Source: Certhia americana
Lineage: Eukaryota; Chordata; Aves; Passeriformes; Certhiidae
Assembly: GCA_018697195.1 (NCBI GenBank)
Contig: CM031858.1
Location: 90,863,120 to 90,927,119 of the forward strand
Direction of reading: 5' to 3'
Length of the DNA: 64,000 nt
A model generated the notes under the pieces. That model was not told where the DNA came from and did no database searches. It worked only from the letters and a program-made list of their open reading frames with translations. How positions within the stretch are numbered: position 1 is the stretch's first letter; every line of letters starts with the position of its first letter. The position numbers and the translations under genes were made by a program. Shown here piece by piece: positions 11,996-22,100 of this stretch.

Positions 11996-14900
11996 GCTGG
12001 TTGAAGACTATTGTACCACTTAAGTTACCATATTCTAATACTGCTAATCTATTTTCATATAAAGATAAATATATGTATTAACAGTTACTATCTTTAATGC
12101 TCTTCTGGCTGTTCACATGTTTTGCAATATTCATTACAAATAGCTAAGAAAATTGAACCCTTGTTCAGAAGACTTATTTGCCTTTAAGTATCCTTATCCA
12201 TACTGAGAATTTGTTAGAGGCTCACAACAAGGTCTAAAAATAGTGAATTATATCAATCCTGTAGTTTTTAAAAGTTGTCTGTTAATTGCTTGAGGATTTA
12301 AATAACTTGTCAGGATATCAAGATTTGGGAAGACTAGAAATAACTCTCTGAACCCAAACACTGCAGTATCATTTATTTTTAAATACATGTAACTGAGTTC
12401 CTCATGAGAAGAGCTCTGCCTACTGGGAACTTCTAAGTTTCTCTGAGATTGGTGACTAAACAAGACATTTACTGAAAATTAAGTCTGTATCTTAAAGCAT
12501 CTTTTAGAAATGTTCTCAAAATTGGCCTCTCCCACCTATCTATTACTGATTGCTTGGTTTAATAAATTTGTGTCTTTGAGAGGGTATGCAGTTTTAATAA
12601 GAGAGTTCTGAATCACTGCAGTTCTTTTCAAGCCCACAAAGCTGTGTTTTTCTTTTTTTCTTTTCTTTTTACTTTCCAATCTAAGAAAGCTATTTATCTT
12701 TTCTTTATCGCATCTGGTTCATCTTTTCTGCAGTAGCTGCAGTGACTGGGCTGAAGTTAGAAGGATTTAGCTAACAGAGTTCAATAAGTTTATGGTTAAC
12801 AACAGGAAACCACCACACTAATCTGCAGATTGCCTGCCTTCACATACAAGGCTATTCATGAATTCATACTGCTGTTTTCCTGCATTTCAGAACTTCCATT
12901 GTTTTATATGGGAGCTTGGAGGCTGGTTTAATTAAAGTTATCTGAATGGAAGTACAGTATGCCAGATGTACATTATAAATATAGAGCAGGTTATGTAATG
13001 GTAAGCCATCAGGAAATATATGGGAATGGTTTGTGATAACTCATTGTTAACTAAATATAAATCCTAATTTATTTCACTGTTTTAAACTTACTACTTTTTT
13101 TTTTTTTTTTCCAACTAGCACAAATGAACTTTCTTTGTTTTTTTACTTTTTCCTATTTTTACTACAGCTATCCCATGGGGAAAGTCTGCTTCAAATTAGT
13201 TCGTTCTGGTGAACAGGTACTATTCAGTGTGAATAAGAATTGCAACATTTGGGCTGGATCCACAGAAAGACTAACACAGGGTATGCTGTTGTTACTTCTG
13301 CCCACAACAGAGGTGTTTTAAAGTCATGATTCAGCTGCCATCTAATTGGCATAAAGACAGAGAGAAAATTATTTCAAAATATATATTCTCGGCACCTTCA
13401 AAGAACATAGCCTTTCTTCAAAATATCTACTTTTCATTATGTTGAACTGTTCAACTCTGTTGTTCCATGATTTACCAATTAAATATTGCCTCTCTTAATT
13501 TACCTCTGTGGCCAGTGCTACAAAGTATTTTCAACGTTCTCTTGACAGAGGAGGCAAAGATAGTGAAGTTCGCATTCTCACCTCTTTTTGTCATCTTTTA
13601 CTGCTGAAGCCCCATACACACTCTACTGCAGTTCTCTTTCATTTTTCATTTACTTAAATTCACTGAAATGGGCTGTGTGGAAGCCCTCACACCTTGCATT
13701 AGGAGGAAGACTGCCTCTTCATCTCACAAAAGGTTTTTGTGCAGCCCTGGCTCAGGACATACAGCATCAGCTTTCACTGGGTGAAAAGGCAGAAAGAAGT
13801 GTATATTCTTCTACTTGCATACTAACATAGAAACAAGACCCAACCCAGAGAGCAGTTACCACGTAAGTCATGGTCAGAGATATTTCACATATGACTTACT
13901 TTTTTACTTTGAAAGCCCAAATGAAATTCATTAAATAGTCAACCATTTCCAGGGTTTGAACTATGCTAATTCCTACATTATTATACTTTTTGCATTTCCT
14001 TTTAGACTATTTGTGCCACTTGACTAGCACAAAGGCTTTAAATGTTGAAATAACTTTTTATAAGCCACATTTTATGTCCAAAAGGATCTATTTCTGACAA
14101 GAAACATGGTCCTACATATTCATGCAGTGCTTTTCCTGTCTTTTGACTAATTAACAATTTCACCTGATAGGCATTTTCAAAGCTGAGTGGGCAGGAGGTG
14201 TAGAGCAGACAAATCCCACTGTTTGCTAATTAATTTCTCTCTTCTTAAGATCACTAACAGAAAAATCAATGGTCATCCAGCACATGTTCTTTATAACCTG
14301 CAGTGGTTTAGCATAATTTGTTGAAAGATTACCCAAATGCTATTCACTAAGAGGAAAAGATATCAAAAAGTTACTTCAAGCAGAAGAGTAAAGAATAAAA
14401 CAAATATTTCTCCAAGTGTGGAATTTTCTTTCTGAAGAATTTACACTTCACAGCAAATATGCATCCTAGACTCCCATGGGAAGGTCCCTAATTAAATCCT
14501 CCCTTTCAAGGAGTTCCTGCACTAGAAGGAACATCTCAGAGAGTGGAAATGATTTCTTTGACTCCTTTACTCCTTTAACTTCAACACAACTTACCCTATG
14601 ACTCCACTTATTGTAGTGGGCAAAACTGGAATAAACCAAAGTAATATATCAGACCTGTCTTGTCCTAATTGTTTTTCTAAATCCACAAGAAGACTGGAAG
14701 GAACTCAAACTATGAGCCAATGAGTGGTTCCCTGAGAAGATGATTACTGTTAAGTGTATATATCTAAAATACACTTGCTTTGGTTTTCTAAGAAAACTCA
14801 GAAAGATCACAGTCTTATCACACATGTCATCATTTGAAATTGACAGGCACACCACTCCTCTTAGAAATAAAAGCTTCAAATGCTAATTTCCCAAATTCCC

Positions 14901-16904
14901 ACATCATTAGGAGGATGAAATTTAATCTCTGCGTATGTCAGAGTGGACTGAGCCGGGGATTTAATTTGTTAGGAGAAACATGGACCCATATTTTTTTGTA
15001 GAAGGAAATGGCAACATTTCAGTGTAACAGTGTACTGCTCTCATCCCTCAGGGGAGGGTTTGTATAGAGTGTTTCAGTAGCATAGGGTCGTTTTTTAAAC
15101 TCACAGGGCATTGCTTTCTTTAGGGTCACAGCATCCAGCAATGAGCCAGCCTCTAACAGTGGCTGGTGGATGCTGCAAAACTTGGGGCAAGAACAAAATG
15201 AGGTAGTGGAATGCCTAACTGGGTAGAAAACCTGAGAAGCTAGTTAGTTGTCTGTGTGAGGCTAGAGGTTGCAGATTTAAGTACAAGAAAAATGAGAGAG
15301 TGACTGCAAATGAAAAGAAGACAATTTGGGGGTCCATCATAGCAAACTAATGTCAAATTGAAGAGAAAAAGTCCTGCAAAATTTGAGCTATTGTTAACAC
15401 CATTTAACAACCTCTAATAAGGAGAGCCTTTAATAATTTTCAAGGGAAAAAACCTACTCATTTTCATGAACTTTCCAGGGGAAAGCCAATATGGGTATTT
15501 GACCTGCCCCTTGTCAACTCTCCCTGCAGAAATTATCCTCCTTCTTTGGGGAGTGAGCACTCCACAGTGGTAAATGACCATGCTATCTTTTTCCATAGTC
15601 CCATATGTGAAATAGCTATGTTTTTCGCCATGATTAATGAGATAAGTTCAAATAAAGGTTATGTGTTTAACTAAAGCTCGGCAGCAGAGTTATGAGACAC
15701 ATATTTAATATTTTTTCAGCAGAAGCGACATGCTGTTCTAATTTGCTGATTGCCAAATTATGTCATCCAGCTAAAGTGGGGGTTTTTCTTGTTGTTTGGG
15801 TCCACAGAGTTGTCTTTTATAAATAGAAGGGGAAAAACTATCAATATTAAGGAAAAAAAATACTAAACTACAAAATATGGTTTGCAGACATTTCCAATAA
15901 ATCACTCTATTAGATTAATAAATATGTTCTGAGACTGCCTATATCATTCTTATATGCAAGACCCCAGTTAAATTAATAAATCTCCTACTGGTATAGATTT
16001 ACTGCATAAACAGGCAGCAGGCTAAAGAGGTTATACAATCTTCACCTTTTTGCTTTGTTGGAGAGAAAAGTGCATGGGAAGAAACCTTTTGCTTTTTCTC
16101 CTCATTTACTCTCCTTTTTCTTCTCCCACATCAAGAGATACAAGCCAGTCCCTGCAATCTTTTGAAAGATTTGTCAAGTCATGTCATGGGTTTGGACATC
16201 TTGCTACCAGTTGTAGAATGGATACAATTAAAATGTGAGGGAAGTGATAAAACTTTCCGTATAGAGACCAGAGTGCAGCACAAAGGAATCAGCTGAGGGT
16301 TTTATGATAATAATTTTGTCCAAGGCCTGCACTGCAGCCTGGAAGGCTGTGCAGAGCTACTAGAGCAATATACATAGGAAGTTATTCAGCTGTGACACCA
16401 CCAGGCCTGGTGAGGGCAAGGCGATCACAGCTCACCCAGCTGGGACATTTCTTATTCCATGCGTTGTCTCTAACTGCAGGGATATTTCCAGAAGGATTTC
16501 AGTGGGGTTTTCAAGGTTTGTCTTTGTACCAGAACACGGTAAAAACATACCAGGGATGCTGATTGCCCCATGCAATCCAGAATCACTGCTTGAGGATAGG
16601 GAAGAAGGGTAGCTGAAGAGCATCCTAGTGCCACTCTGAGAAAATGTAAAGAGAGCTGAACGTCCTAGGGAGAACAGAAAAACTTAAAGCTATTAGGAAA
16701 TTTTCAGCCATGAGTCCCTTGGTTTTAACTGAAGAATACTTCCTTCCTCTTGCAAAACTGATAAAAAAAATGCTGTAAGAATACAAACACTGCAATGACA
16801 GATTAAATTTTTCACATTTTAGAAAATCTTTGAACTTCTGGTGTGTCTGCAACACAGATAAGGCCAACAATTTCTTTTCTCTAACTCAAAAAGTATGAAA
16901 CAAC
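11996..16904. other. Unique DNA, no gene seen
   Basis: No coding exon or transposon is recognised. A T-run lies near 13094-13111. A 15-bp interrupted hairpin at 15129-15175 is listed separately. A block near 15620-15830 has higher sequence complexity and may be a regulatory element (inference only). Confidence 0.45.
15129..15175. repeat. Interrupted inverted repeat (hairpin)
   Basis: The outer stem pairs 15129-15137 (CAGCATCCA) with 15167-15175 (TGGATGCTG), 9 bp perfect. The inner stem pairs 15146-15151 (CCAGCC) with 15161-15166 (GGCTGG), 6 bp perfect. An 8-nt one-sided bulge separates the stems, and the loop is 9 nt. The function is unknown. Confidence 0.8.
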
Positions 16905-17042
16905 CATGTGTGTCCAGAGCACAGCAACAAAAATGGTCAGAGGACTGAAACAACTCCTATAAACAAAGGCTGAATGACTTGGGGCTGTTCAGCCTGGATA
17001 AGAGAAGGCTCCTAGTGTCCCTTGTCAGTACCTAGTCTCTAC
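16905..17042 (+). mobile_element. CR1 LINE fragment
   Basis: Matches the CR1 ORF2 C-terminal block: 'agagcacagcaacaaaaatg', then 'gaatgacttggggctgttca' and 'gcctggataagagaaggctc'. The same block is seen at 28.4, 42.5 and 0.7 kb. It is truncated on both sides. Confidence 0.75.
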
Positions 17043-17363
17043 TCATTGAATATGAAATCAAAAGAAAAACAGCTAAAATATACTGTACACAAGAGCTTAA
17101 CCGGAAAACATGGCTATTTTTATGCATAAAGCTCTCATAACTTCTATATAGAACAAGAATTATTACACAAACACAGATTACAAATTGACTCAGGATGCAT
17201 GAAAATAATCATGCACTGATCTGTTATTTTCAAAATACGAGAAAGCTACATTAGATTAATTTATAGATAAAATCCTTTATAGACTAGAAAAAGAGCAAGA
17301 CTTGAAAGTATCATGAGTTACAAGTGTAATGAAATTCATTAAGTTTCAAAAAATTTTCCCATA

Positions 17364-17419
17364 AATTTGAATATTGTTCATTGCTATCTGTTGAATTTGA
17401 ATATTGTTCATTGCTATCT
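17364..17419. repeat. 30-bp tandem duplication
   Basis: A 26-bp word starting aatttgaatattg and ending ttgctatct occurs at 17364-17389 and again at 17394-17419. A degenerate third partial copy (attgttcatattgcta) follows. Confidence 0.85.
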
Positions 17420-18875
17420 ATGGAACATTGTTCATATTGCTAGCTATTTCAAATGCATTTACATAGGAAGCATCATAGAAAAATAATCCTGTGTGAGTGC
17501 TGCAGTGAACATGACTGAAGCTCACTGTGAGTGAAGATTTTTAATTTTATACAGCAAAATGCTGAAATACTAAGTCCTTCATGTGCTTAATGAAAGAAGA
17601 AAACAGTAAAAATCCAAGATTAATCTCACTAACCAACTTCTCATACCATAAATAAAAATACATGTGTTCCTAAGGGATTCTGTACTCAGTGTTACAAAGC
17701 AGTACTTGCTATGACCCATGCATTAATTTACCCTTTTAAACATCTCTATATTTTTAATTTAGAAAATTACAGATTTCCCTTGTAATACACAGGCACATTT
17801 CAAGAGATAAATGTTCAAGAAATTTCACATGAAACTTGATTGAGACATTTTAAAGGAAAGGAGAGAGGTTTAAGCCATGATTCTGGATTAATGTAAATTG
17901 ATTTGTCCAAGGTTATTTGTTTAGATAATAGAAGTAATAGAAGGAAAGCCCTGGGTCTCACAGAAGTGATGCTATGAGACGTCCCATCCTGTCATCATGC
18001 TCAAAGCAGGTTCACAAGAGGGCATCCTCCATTTAGGCAGGGAAAATTCAATTAGGATCATTCTGTGGACTCAGGCATCCCAGTGGGGATCAGGATAGAC
18101 AATATTCAGATTTCATTGTCTCACACAATATATGCCAATGAAGAACATTTTCTGCCCTGCCTTGTGCTCCCCCTTGTGTTTTCCCAAGAAAAAAAAAAAA
18201 AAAGAAAATTCTTTATGATATATTTTATTAATTATATCTGAAATTAAAAAAAATCACTACTATAATTAACTACTATAAATAGTGATAAAATTATTATTAA
18301 ACTTACACAAAATTATGAATTTGGCTCTGAACAATGACTGTAATTAAAAAACATGCAGCATATACAGAAACACAAAGTAATTAAGGAATAAATTAATAAT
18401 TAAGGAAGAAACGAAACACACAGAAAACACAAGTTAAACAAGCAACATTAAAATAATTTCTGGGATTAGATCAATAGGTATGTACGTCTATATATGTCAA
18501 TAGGTATGAATGTCAGCAACAAGCCCTTGAAAAAATCAAGCAGGAAATTGTTCCTGCTGTACCCCTTGGAACAGTGCAACACTAAAACTTCCAAATAGTG
18601 AATGAGATATTTAAAGTCAAAATCTAGACCAAAGCATTGATTAAATGTGAGATTGTGTTGGATCTGTCCTTTTGATTTTTAATGTCTTCTTACCCTCCAC
18701 ACCATGAATGTGTCATAGCTAGAGATGTCAAGTGTCCAAAATGTAGGTGGGCTGGTTCTGGTTCACACAGCAAGAATTCTTATGCCCTGATGACCAACTC
18801 CATCCAGCTTTTCCCCAGCATAAGGATGCTGATTAATCACTCATTGGTCCTCAGCCATGCAAATACCAGTTTCGT

Positions 18876-18939
18876 ATCAATAATTTCTTACCACTGAAGT
18901 GCTATCAATAATTTCTTACTTTCTTACCACTGAAGTGCT
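18876..18939. repeat. Tandem duplication near the provirus
   Basis: The segment 18876-18903 (atcaataatttcttaccac then tgaagtgct) is repeated at 18904-18939 with an 8-bp internal expansion (ttctta motif repeated). It lies about 110 bp before the provirus. Confidence 0.8.
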
Positions 18940-19045
18940 AGTGGAGGAGAGTCTGTACTTTTCCTGCAGCAGTTTTCATTGGCTTTCTTTCTACAGTAGC
19001 AGCAAAGGTATTATTCAGAGCAGCTGTCCTTGTATGACTGATATT

Positions 19046-19051
19046 CATGTG
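19046..19051. repeat. Target-site duplication, left copy
   Basis: CATGTG directly precedes the TG of the 5' LTR. The identical hexamer follows the 3' LTR at 27804-27809. A 6-bp duplication fits alpha- and betaretrovirus-type integrases. Confidence 0.93.
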
Positions 19052-19228
19052 TGTTGCGACCAGTATTTATTTATATTTGTTATGTCATGTTTAACATCCA
19101 TATTATGTCAATGACCATGTGTCAAATGGTTCATTCTATGTTCCTCAGTTTTTCCCCAGTTGGTTTGTTCTTAACATTGTATCTTCCCCAGTCTGTACCC
19201 TATATGGACTTTCCCCACCTCCTATTCC

Positions 19229-19289
19229 AGTACCTTCCCTGTCAATCATCGTAGCCCTACCCCTTGTTCTAGTACCTTCCCTGCCAATC
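19229..19289 (+). promoter_or_regulatory. U3 direct repeat
   Basis: A 19-bp word (agtaccttccctgYcaatc) occurs at 19229-19247 and 19271-19289, period 42 bp, about 200 bp before the TATA box. The same pair is kept in the 3' LTR. Repeats in this place often act as retroviral enhancers; that role is inferred. Confidence 0.6.
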
Positions 19290-19494
19290 CTCCCTCCATC
19301 CAATCCCGGATGTGTTCCACCCCCTGGGCGTTCCTGGGTGTCACCCTTTACTCGATGCCCCATTGGGGCATGTGACCTCCCTTTTCCTCCCCCCTTACCC
19401 TATTGGCCCAGGGACACTGGGGTGATCCCTCTACTCCTCCCCTGTGCTTCTGTCATTGGTCAAGCAATTGTACCCTCCCCTCCGTGTAACCCCG

Positions 19495-19500
19495 TATAAA
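19495..19500 (+). promoter_or_regulatory. 5' LTR TATA box
   Basis: TATAAA within 'cccgtataaaaaacc', 69 bp before AATAAA. Transcription would start near 19520-19527, giving a short R region. Confidence 0.85.
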
Positions 19501-19563
19501 AAACCAGGCACAGCAGTGCTCGGGGTCGCTTCCTCTGGTGTCCCCTTCGGCTGCATCACCCTC

Positions 19564-19569
19564 AATAAA
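19564..19569 (+). terminator. 5' LTR polyadenylation signal
   Basis: AATAAA in 'ccctcaataaagaaactg', conserved in the 3' LTR. It is presumably bypassed in the 5' LTR because of its closeness to the promoter. Confidence 0.85.
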
Positions 19570-19780
19570 GAAACTGCTGGAATTTCACCGAGGAGTAGCC
19601 TCCCCTTACTCCTTCGCCTTGACCCTGTCACGGTGGGCAAACTCGATCACCGTCAAGCACTCAGCTCGTCAGGTTCCGCCACTGGCCCCAACACTGCCGT
19701 GGCGGTTCCCCACTCCCGGCGTGGTGCCGGAGTGATCCGATCCCTCCCGAGCTAGCCAGACTCCGGTGAGCTGTGTCAGC

Positions 19781-19798
19781 TGGCGCCCAGCGTCGGGG
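19781..19798 (+). other. Primer-binding site, tRNA-Lys-like
   Basis: TGGCGCCCAGCGTCGGGG starts 2 nt after the LTR's terminal CA. The first nine bases fit the 3' ends of lysine tRNAs. The continuation resembles the tRNA-Lys1,2 site used by several betaretroviruses, with one base change and one extra C. Alpharetroviruses normally use tRNA-Trp, so this supports a betaretrovirus-like backbone. Confidence 0.75.
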
Positions 19799-20164
19799 CC
19801 TCTCTGTGAGGAGTAAGACCCCACAGAGGACTGGACTGCCCGCCTGGTGGAGCGGTCAAACGTCTTTGGCCGTCAGCTACCCCAGTTGCAGCAGACCGAG
19901 TTTTAATCGGTAGCGCTCCCGGGGACGGAGACGTCAATCCCAAAGACACCAGGGACTGTCTCCAAGGTCGGGACCTCGGCTGTAGCACCCCTGTCCGGAG
20001 GGTAAGTGTGCCTCTTTGTGTGACTGGGAAGGCTCCCTTGTGTGTTTCATGTGTTTCTTCTGTGAGCCCTATTCCAGTTTGCCCCCTTATTTTAATTTCT
20101 CTAATTTGCCCATTTTGCTACAGTCGTGGGTGGAGTGTCTGAGTAGACTTTTTGTTGTGCAAGC
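19799..20164 (+). other. Proviral leader with candidate splice donor
   Basis: This 366-bp untranslated leader would hold the packaging signal, which I cannot locate from sequence alone. A strong donor match, GAGG|GTAAGT, has its GT at 20002-20003. With the acceptor near 25709 it could make a subgenomic env mRNA. Confidence 0.7.
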
Positions 20165-22047
20165 ATGGGTGTCCAGCTGTCTACTCAGCAGAAGGGGATT
20201 TATATCCAAGTTGTGGGAATCCTGCAGGGTGGGGGGAAACGTTTTTCTAAGGGGTCGTTAAAAAGATTTTTTAGATGGCTGTTCCTCCACTTCCCTCAAG
20301 TGTCCCCTCAGGAGGTGGCGTCCCTGTCATTTTGGGACGCTGTCGGATTGAAATTAACAGCTTTGGCAGATCAAGGGGACACTCAGATGCAAAAATTCAT
20401 TTTCTTGTACATCTTAATTCGGAATGCAGTAAGTCAAATCACAGGAGTGGAGAAACAGCCACAATCATGTTCTACCCTGGTTACCCCTTCCCCGTGTTCC
20501 TGTTCCCCTTACCCTGTGCTGGGGGAGTCACACAGAGCAAACTGCTCTGCGCAGGGCAGCCAGGCTTGCCTTAGTCTCCCTGGCTCTCCGTGTGTCTCCC
20601 AGCACCCTTGGTCTGGCAGTACTGGCCACACTGCCAGAGATCTTTCCCTTCATCCCTCTACCCCAGTTTCAACACCCAAACTTGTAAGGTTTGAGGTTCC
20701 TCCCCAATCTCCTCCCCAGTTTCGCTCCCCTTCCCCAGCTCCTCGTCAGAAAAACAGTTCTTGTCCTCCTTCCCCATCCCCTGCACCTCCAAATGGCACC
20801 CAGAGAGCACAAGATGGTGGGGACTGCATGGCCAGACCCCTCCCTTGTGCTCCTTCTCCCCATAATCCCTTTCTCCCTCTGCCGCCCAACCCTTCCACCC
20901 CTACAGCCCTCCCCTTCTGCCTCCTTTAACCCCTCCTTTTCCTCCTCTGCTCCACTCCTGGACCTCCCCGAAAAGGACACCATCCCTTCCCTTAGCCATG
21001 CCTCCAACTCCTCCCACCTCTCTGCCAGCTCCCGCCCCCTTCCGACTTCTGGTTCCCACACTCCTCCTTCTGGTTCCCACGCCACCCCAGAAACCGGATT
21101 TGATGAGACTGAGGACCGGAACCTGGAATGGGAAGCCATTCCCACTGCCTCTCCAGTCACGTTTCGTGGTAGAGGGGGAGTGCTCCCAGAATGAGAGCCC
21201 TTCTCCTACCAAAACAAAAAAGAGCTTTGCAAGGCTCAAAAGGAGTTCGAGAGGGAGAGTGAATATTTCAAAGGCTTGCTAAGACCCACTTTCTCCTCGA
21301 ATATCCTAGTCCCCTTCGATATAAGGGACCTTTTTTCATGCCTCCTAACCCCTGCAGAATATCTGCTGTGGTTGGGGGTATGGAAGAAGGGCCTGAGGAC
21401 CATCTGGGGAGAGCTCTTGCAAGGCTCAGAAAGTGTCCTTGACGCTATTGGAAATGCGATTACTGCATTTGAGCGGGGAGGGGGAATGGAGCCAGGCCAA
21501 AGATCAGGCCAAGGCCTTGAACAAGAATGTTCTGGAGAGAATCAAAAGAGCGGCAGAGAAGGCCTTCCTTCAGCTGCCCTCTGGGAAACGGCAGGTTGGG
21601 TTCTCTAACATCAAGCAATTAGAAGATGAAACATTTTTGGATTTCATTAATTGACTTAAAATTCAGGTCGAAAAACAAATAGAGGACCCTAACCTGCAAG
21701 AGACCATGCTGCTGGACGTTGCCAAAATTAATGCAAACTCAGTATGCAGGAACATCATTATTGGCATGCCCCTCTACCCTCCTCCAACATTGTCCAGTAT
21801 TTTGGAGGAGTGTACGAGGAAGGAAGAGCTACACATGCCACAGCCAACTCCAGCACAGGTGCCCAGAACGGTCGCTACAATATCCCCAGAGACCGCTCCA
21901 CTTCCCCCACCCACAGCCAAAGAACCACCAGTATGCTACCGCTGTGGGAAGCAGGGGCATGTGATGCAATACTGCAGGGCCCCAACCCCCTGTCCGAACC
22001 ATCAACAGGGGAAGGGAGGAGATCATAACCAACATCCAAAAAACTAA
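20165..22047 (+). pseudogene. gag: Retroviral gag, broken
   Basis: Gag builds the virion core. The start codon at 20165 opens MGVQLSTQ, giving the Met-Gly needed for myristoylation of matrix. A matrix-like part covers roughly the first 90 codons. A long Pro/Ser-rich stretch follows, then a capsid-like part (about 21198-21780, with Trp-rich 'EYLLWLGVWKKGL'), then one CX2CX4HX4C zinc knuckle at 21934-21975. The reading frame is damaged. The first frame stops at 20927-20929 while coding similarity continues in another frame. TGA follows at 21192-21194. The frame changes again in a G-rich run near 21470-21490. A second TGA lies at 21652-21654. The end, PKN-stop, is at 22045-22047. Betaretroviruses usually have two knuckles; only one is recognisable here. 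No complete Gag could be made. Confidence 0.85.
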
Positions 22048-22100
22048 GGAGGCAGCGCGAACCTGCTCCGCGTGGAGACAGAAATGGAGCAGGTGTCGCG
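22038..22100 (+). promoter_or_regulatory. gag-pro -1 frameshift site with stem-loop
   Basis: The heptamer A AAA AAC at 22038-22044 is in gag phase (CCA AAA AAC) and directly precedes the gag stop TAA. It is the canonical slippery sequence known from betaretroviral gag-pro junctions. Downstream, after an 11-nt spacer, 22056-22069 pairs with 22086-22100: 5 bp, one bulged G at 22095, then 9 bp, a 14-bp stem with a 16-nt loop. Slipping by -1 enters an open frame that runs to the end of pro. A pseudoknot may form but I could not establish one. Confidence 0.9.

Larger units (their letters stand above)
17043..19045. other. Unique DNA left of the provirus
   Basis: No gene is seen. An A-run at about 18189-18203 and two local tandem duplications (listed) occur. 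This is the left flank of the retroviral integration. Confidence 0.5.
19052..19778 (+). repeat. 5' LTR
   Basis: It begins TGTTGCGACC and ends GTGTCA. It carries CCAAT boxes in inverse orientation (ATTGG near 19399 and 19455), a TATA box at 19495 and AATAAA at 19564, so U3 is about 19052-19522, R to about 19585, and U5 the rest. It differs from the 3' LTR by about 37 substitutions (hand count), a 1-bp indel and a 16-bp indel after 'catatt'. In this copy the extra 16 bp look like a local near-duplication of ATGTCAA. Confidence 0.95.

Noticed and set aside
19145..19640. Minus- and plus-strand frames inside the LTRs (also 27197-27665)
   Set aside because: They recur in both LTRs because the LTRs are repeats, and they lack domains or a conserved start.
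20669..21239. Minus-strand frames of 110-165 codons opposite gag
   Set aside because: They are Arg/Gly/Glu-rich shadows of the Pro/Ser-rich C-heavy gag strand, not independent genes.
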